Of a stretch of 14,343 nucleotides of DNA, positions 13,227 to 14,343 are shown piece by piece. Under the pieces are notes generated by a model. It was not told the DNA's origin. It saw nothing but the letters and a program-made list of their open reading frames with translations, and did no database searches. A program made the position numbers and the translations under genes. Location: contig CAMJNB010000003.1 in assembly GCA_946407175.1 (NCBI GenBank), positions 1 through 14,343 of the forward strand. Reading direction: 5' to 3'. Every line of letters starts with the position of its first letter. The first letter of the stretch is position 1. The DNA is from an uncultured Selenomonadales bacterium. Its GTDB lineage: Bacteria; Bacillota_C; Negativicutes; Selenomonadales; Selenomonadaceae.

Positions 13227-14343
13227 ATGGAAGGCATAAATTCAGAAGTAATTACGCGCCTGCGAGAAATTTTCACGACAATGGAAGTATCGCGCGTAAG
13301 ATTAAGACCTATTTTAGCTGATATAGCCGCGTCTATCGATAAAGGATTTTTCATAGACGCAGATTCAGAAGAAGTCAACATACTTTTAAAACAAATTTTA
13401 GAGGCGCAGGAAAAATTTTCTACGGTCGAACAGACAAAACGCGCGGCATCATTAGGTAACATGGAGCAGGTTGAAAAAGCCCTTGCAACATTGGAACAAA
13501 ATTCAAAACGCGAAGAATTAACGCAGATACTTTCAAAAATTGCAACCATAATTTTAGATTCGACAGATGAAAAAATGAAACAGTCTCTGCGTCAAGTTCA
13601 ACTGCAGGCAGAGCACCTTAAAAACAAAGCCGGTAAAACCGACACGGCTAATGTCGCAAACTTTTTTAAGCAGGCAGAAAGATTCGTGTTGCTTGACGAA
13701 ATTGTTTCAAGCAGTGAAGTCATTTCGCCGGAAAAATATTTGGAGGCGTTACAAAGTTTTCCCGACAACCCCATACTTGTAATGGCGCTTTCACAAAACA
13801 AACTGCAATATCCCGGCGCGGTAGTCGAAGTTGAAGAAGTTACGCCGCATGAAAAAGTTGAAGTAAAGGCGGATAAAAAATCTTCTTCCGTACCAAATAT
13901 TCACGCGGTAAGAGCGGTAGGCATTAAGTACAAAAAAATTCAGCCGCCGCCGGATTTATCACTTGTCCTCTACGACGAAAAAAGTTTTGTAATTGAAAAG
14001 TCTACGTCAAGAAAAAATTTCACCGTAAAATCTTTCAACAACAAACTGCATGAATTGGTTGAAAAATCAGACCCCGCACCTATTTTTAAAATGTTCATGG
14101 AGTCAAGAATTTTATTCAAAGATTCTGCCGAGAATATAAAATTCAGCGCCAAAATTACAAAAAATCTTGCCGTACTGACTCCCGCAATTTTGGAAAGGCT
14201 TTTTACGTGGGGGCTTGCCGACAAAGTCACGTGGCGCGAATGTCAATTTTATTATTTAAATGATTTCGGTATGGAACTTTGTACGCGCGTGTTTCGTAAC
14301 TTTGCACGTAACATTACGCCGAGCGGCGAAAGTGATTTTGATA
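13227..14343 (+). CDS. Unrecognised protein, 5' part (3' end outside window)
   Basis: Open from ATG 13227 to the window end, 372 codons without a stop. The start is fixed by an in-frame TAA at 13209 and a GGGGG-type ribosome binding site at 13215-13219. I do not recognise the family. Residues about 1-190 are charged and almost entirely helical (for example EQVEKALATLEQNSKREELT and LRQVQLQAEHLKNKAGKT), probably coiled coil or a helical bundle. A linker rich in Glu, Lys and Val (about 200-225) follows. Residues about 225-372 look like a separate globular part. Within it, ILERLFTWGLADKVTW...FYYLNDFGMELCTRVFRNF has the helix-GL-strand-YYL-xxFG-helix rhythm of a winged helix, a weak resemblance only. 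No signal peptide or membrane segment is visible. It stands behind its own terminator and is not in an operon with the genes to its left. Confidence 0.85.
   Translation, partial: MEGINSEVITRLREIFTTMEVSRVRLRPILADIAASIDKGFFIDADSEEVNILLKQILEAQEKFSTVEQTKRAASLGNMEQVEKALATLEQNSKREELTQILSKIATIILDSTDEKMKQSLRQVQLQAEHLKNKAGKTDTANVANFFKQAERFVLLDEIVSSSEVISPEKYLEALQSFPDNPILVMALSQNKLQYPGAVVEVEEVTPHEKVEVKADKKSSSVPNIHAVRAVGIKYKKIQPPPDLSLVLYDEKSFVIEKSTSRKNFTVKSFNNKLHELVEKSDPAPIFKMFMESRILFKDSAENIKFSAKITKNLAVLTPAILERLFTWGLADKVTWRECQFYYLNDFGMELCTRVFRNFARNITPSGESDFD

Noticed and set aside
13157..13549. A 130-codon minus-strand frame, with others at 13598-13801 and 13970-14230
   Set aside because: They are antisense to the continuous + frame from 13227, which has a proper ribosome binding site and stays open for 372 codons; their composition is Ser/Phe/Ile-rich as expected of shadows.
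1..14343. tRNA, rRNA, insertion sequence with transposase, or phage genes
   Set aside because: No cloverleaf, ribosomal RNA stretch, transposase motif or phage structural gene was seen on either strand.

Overview
The window reads as chromosomal DNA from a moderately AT-rich bacterium with GAGGTG-type ribosome binding sites and frequent GTG/TTG starts. Gene content and protein style (two-component systems, site-2 protease, UppP, Tat- and Sec-targeted enzymes, a bacterial OGT-like glycosyltransferase) suggest a Firmicutes relative, most likely a diderm Negativicutes/Selenomonadales member. That placement is inference from family resemblance, not from a marker gene.

Layout. (1) 1-3767: the 3' part of an EAL-domain c-di-GMP phosphodiesterase, then a large membrane hybrid histidine kinase with two receiver domains. 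(2) 3829-6643: housekeeping genes, all on +: NUDIX ADP-ribose pyrophosphatase, M50-type site-2 protease, undecaprenyl-diphosphatase (UppP) and peptidyl-tRNA hydrolase (Pth). (3) 6621-8647: an OmpR-type response regulator and its membrane sensor kinase, closed by a bidirectional terminator. (4) 8723-10762 on the minus strand: an operon of a Sec-exported carboxymuconolactone-decarboxylase-family protein, a small cupin and a Tat-targeted metallo-beta-lactamase-fold hydrolase, driven by a near-consensus sigma70 promoter. (5) 10946-12781 on +: a GT41 (SPINDLY/OGT-like) glycosyltransferase. (6) 12782-13226: a gene-poor, repeat-rich spacer with a possible small inverted-repeat element, a 13-bp perfect palindrome, a tandem repeat and a terminator. 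(7) 13227 to the end: the 5' part of an unrecognised gene.

The most unusual structure is not a protein. Eight of the ten non-overlapping (or repeat-bridged) gene junctions carry short arrays with a strict 7-bp (once 8-bp) period, usually built on TAGC or its complement GCTA, while the other positions and even the unit sequence differ between loci. Because 7 leaves a remainder of 1 when divided by 3, three TAG-bearing units give a stop in all three frames of one strand and none of that type on the other. Several arrays supply or directly abut the stop codon of the preceding gene. One array lies in the open orientation and has been translated into a C-terminal tail on Pth. Another fills the response-regulator/kinase spacer with exactly eight heptamers ending at the GTG start and appears to provide the kinase's ribosome binding site. 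These arrays recall the heptameric STRR repeats described in cyanobacteria, but seem to be a separate, gene-junction-associated family.
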